Shown here: one piece after another, positions 62,713 to 64,000 of the stretch | Layout of the letters: each line of letters starts with the position of its first letter | How positions within the stretch are numbered: the stretch's first letter is position 1 | Source: Candidatus Accumulibacter affinis | GTDB taxonomy: Bacteria; Pseudomonadota; Gammaproteobacteria; Burkholderiales; Rhodocyclaceae | Length of the DNA: 64,000 bases | Assembly: GCA_016713625.1 (NCBI GenBank) | Contig: JADJOT010000002.1 | Coordinates: forward strand, 248,001 to 312,000 | Direction of reading: 5' to 3' | Program-made: the position numbers and the translations under genes | The notes under the pieces: model-generated | What the model saw: only the letters and a program-made list of their open reading frames with translations | Database searches by the model: none | What the model was told of the DNA's origin: nothing

Positions 62713-63453
62713 ATGGAAAAAATAGCTCTTGTCACTGGAGCGGCAGGCGGGCTGGGTCAAGCGGTGGCGGCCAGGCTGCGAGAGGCAGGCTGGAGGCTGG
62801 TCGTGACCAGCCGGGAGGACGAGCGCCTGGCCCGCAGCTACGGCGAGAACCACCTTCGGGTGGTCGCAGACTGTTCCAGCGTGGCCGGATCGCGCCACAT
62901 TTTCGAGGTGGCCAAAGCGCATCAGATGCTGCCTACGGCATTCGCGCACTGCGTCGGGAACATACGCCTGGGCGCATTGCATCGGCTGTCCGAGGCCGAC
63001 TTTGCGGCCTGCCTCAACGCTAATTTGATCAGCTCTTTCCATACACTTGCGGCTTTCGTAGGCGCTTTACGCGACGCCAAGTGCCCCGGGTCGGCGGTGT
63101 TGGTATCGTCGGCTGCCGCACGGGTCGGCACTCCCAATCACGAGGCGGTAGCGGCAGCGAAAGCCGGAGTCGAAGGACTGGTACGCAGCGCGGCGGCGAC
63201 CTATGCGGGCAATGGCATCCGGATCAATGCCGTCGCCCCCGGCATCATGGACACGCCGGCCGCGACCGCCATTCTGAGCACTGCGATGGGCCGCGAGGCG
63301 GCGGCTCGGCAGTACCCCTTGCCGGGCATTGGTTCTCCGGACGAACTGGCCGAACTGATGGTCTGGCTGCTCTCGGACAAGGCTGCCCGGGTGACCGGCC
63401 AGGTGTGGTCGATGGACGCCGGCTTTTCCACCATTCGGCCGTTGGTCAGGTAA
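62713..63453 (+). CDS. Short-chain dehydrogenase/reductase family protein lacking the catalytic Tyr
   Basis: A 246-residue SDR fold: NAD(P) motif ALVTGAAGGLGQAVAARLRE (TGxxxGxG), NAG-type segment replaced by AHCVGNIRLGAL, SAVLVSSAAARVG with the catalytic Ser, and IRINAVAPGIMDTPA. The usual YxxxK is not present: in GTPNHEAVAAAKAGVEGL the lysine is kept, but the residue four before it is Val and no Tyr is near. It may act in a modified way or not be an oxidoreductase. Some other SDR relatives share the NHEA form. Confidence 0.85.
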   Translation: MEKIALVTGAAGGLGQAVAARLREAGWRLVVTSREDERLARSYGENHLRVVADCSSVAGSRHIFEVAKAHQMLPTAFAHCVGNIRLGALHRLSEADFAACLNANLISSFHTLAAFVGALRDAKCPGSAVLVSSAAARVGTPNHEAVAAAKAGVEGLVRSAAATYAGNGIRINAVAPGIMDTPAATAILSTAMGREAAARQYPLPGIGSPDELAELMVWLLSDKAARVTGQVWSMDAGFSTIRPLVR

Positions 63454-63459
63454 GGCGGC

Positions 63460-63759
63460 ATGGAGCACTCGCTGCTTGATCCCATTCCGAACAGCGGTGC
63501 CTGGATCGGTGACAGAGGATTGCTGCCGTTTCTCGGCGTGCAAACGCCAGCGTTCCGGGCTACTGGCGGATCAGATGGAAGTCGGGGCGACGCGCTCGAC
63601 GATGAGCCAAGCAAACGCGACGCAAATACCTCGGCCGTTCCCGGCGGACGCTGGTCCAGGCTTGCCCGGCTGGGCGCCCTGGCCGGCGGTGTTGCCGGCA
63701 GTAGGCTAGCCGAAGGCACGCGACAATTCGCCCAGGGCGAGCGTCGGTCGGCAGTCTGA
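63460..63759 (+). pseudogene. Truncated N-terminal fragment of an ABC1/UbiB-type kinase gene
   Basis: The end of this 99-codon frame, RWSRLARLGALAGGVAGSRL, then AEGTRQFAQGERRS, resembles the conserved amino end of ABC1/UbiB/Coq8 kinases (RLxRLGxLAGGxAGxxLAEG). It then stops at 63757-63759 and none of the kinase core follows. The first 50 codons are unlike any family. It may be a remnant left by deletion. It begins 6 bp after the SDR stop. Confidence 0.5.
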
Positions 63760-63887
63760 CGCGCAGCAGCAAGTTTTTTTGTCTTGCTTGTAAGTAATTC
63801 CGCAATTTGTGCGTCTAAAGAGTGTCAGAGGACTGGCTGCAGCAAGGCCGGCGTTGACGCAACCCATCCACCGAAGAGGAGAAACAA

Positions 63888-64000
63888 ATGTCAAATCAAC
63901 TGTCTGGTGTCGCCATCGCAGCAGCTGCTGCTGCCCTTTTTGCCGCGGGTAGCATCGTCGCCCCGACCGTCAACGCTGCCGAGGGCGGCATGGTGCATTG
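63888..64000 (+). CDS. Small secreted protein, bufferin-like, cut by the window edge
   Basis: Only the first 37 residues are visible. ATG 63888 has a strong GAGGAG site. The leader GVAIAAAAAALFAAGSIVAP, then TVNAAEGGMVH, is a signal peptide cut near NAA. The start of the mature part (AEGGMVHC-like) resembles BufA2-type (DUF-family, Cys-rich) metal-binding periplasmic peptides, but the cysteine repeats would lie beyond the window. That assignment is an inference from memory. Confidence 0.45.
   Translation, partial: MSNQLSGVAIAAAAAALFAAGSIVAPTVNAAEGGMVH

Overview
The window is a high-GC, densely packed piece of bacterial chromosome. It carries a complete dcw (division and cell wall) cluster in the order mraZ-rsmH-ftsL-ftsI-murE-murF-mraY-murD-ftsW-murG-murC-ddl-ftsQ-ftsA-ftsZ-lpxC. 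The rsmI/yraN/SIS/BON-lipoprotein neighbourhood, the mDAP-type MurE and the LpxC gene point to a Gram-negative betaproteobacterium. An Accumulibacter-like member of the Rhodocyclales is my best guess, from gene order and protein style only.

Layout. 1-6.3 kb: RNase R, a large ACP / fatty-acyl-AMP-ligase / PlsC-type acyltransferase fusion, and a DUF389 membrane protein. 6.5-12.3 kb: small envelope proteins (lipoprotein, META-domain, SH3, SHOCT-type) and two membrane proteins (YihY, AI-2E exporter family), with two gene remnants. 12.3-15.6 kb: two tandem, same-orientation copies of an IS110-family element, both with frameshifted transposases but identical non-coding ends. 15.6-23 kb: two patatin-like proteins flanking a GntP-type permease, an amidohydrolase, a glycine-zipper lipoprotein and a periplasmic binding protein. 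23-29.4 kb: metG, a PilZ-motif protein, thyA-folA and a DciA-like protein. 29.3-47.1 kb: the dcw cluster plus lpxC on the minus strand, mostly with 1-4 bp overlaps, headed by an MraZ operator. 47.4-55 kb: RNase P RNA, a truncated DUF3025 gene, pyrC, rsmI, and on the other strand yraN, HIRAN, SIS and BON genes, then folB, plsY and tsaD. 55-64 kb: molybdopterin oxidoreductase, a broken gene, glycerate kinase, zinc-type alcohol dehydrogenase-like protein, an IclR regulator with a 177-bp poly-G insert, transglutaminase, SDR, an ABC1-kinase remnant and the start of a small secreted protein.

The core of the window makes peptidoglycan precursors (murC-G, mraY, ddl), assembles the division ring (ftsZ, A, Q, L, I, W) and commits lipid A synthesis (lpxC). 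thyA, folA, folB and metG supply one-carbon metabolism and translation; plsY and the ACP-ligase-acyltransferase fusion act on phospholipids. Several interruptions (murD, both transposases, the gene at 57.2 kb, the IclR insert) are of the kind left by uncorrected assembly errors, so each should be checked against reads before it is treated as biology. No tRNA, rRNA or CRISPR array was seen.
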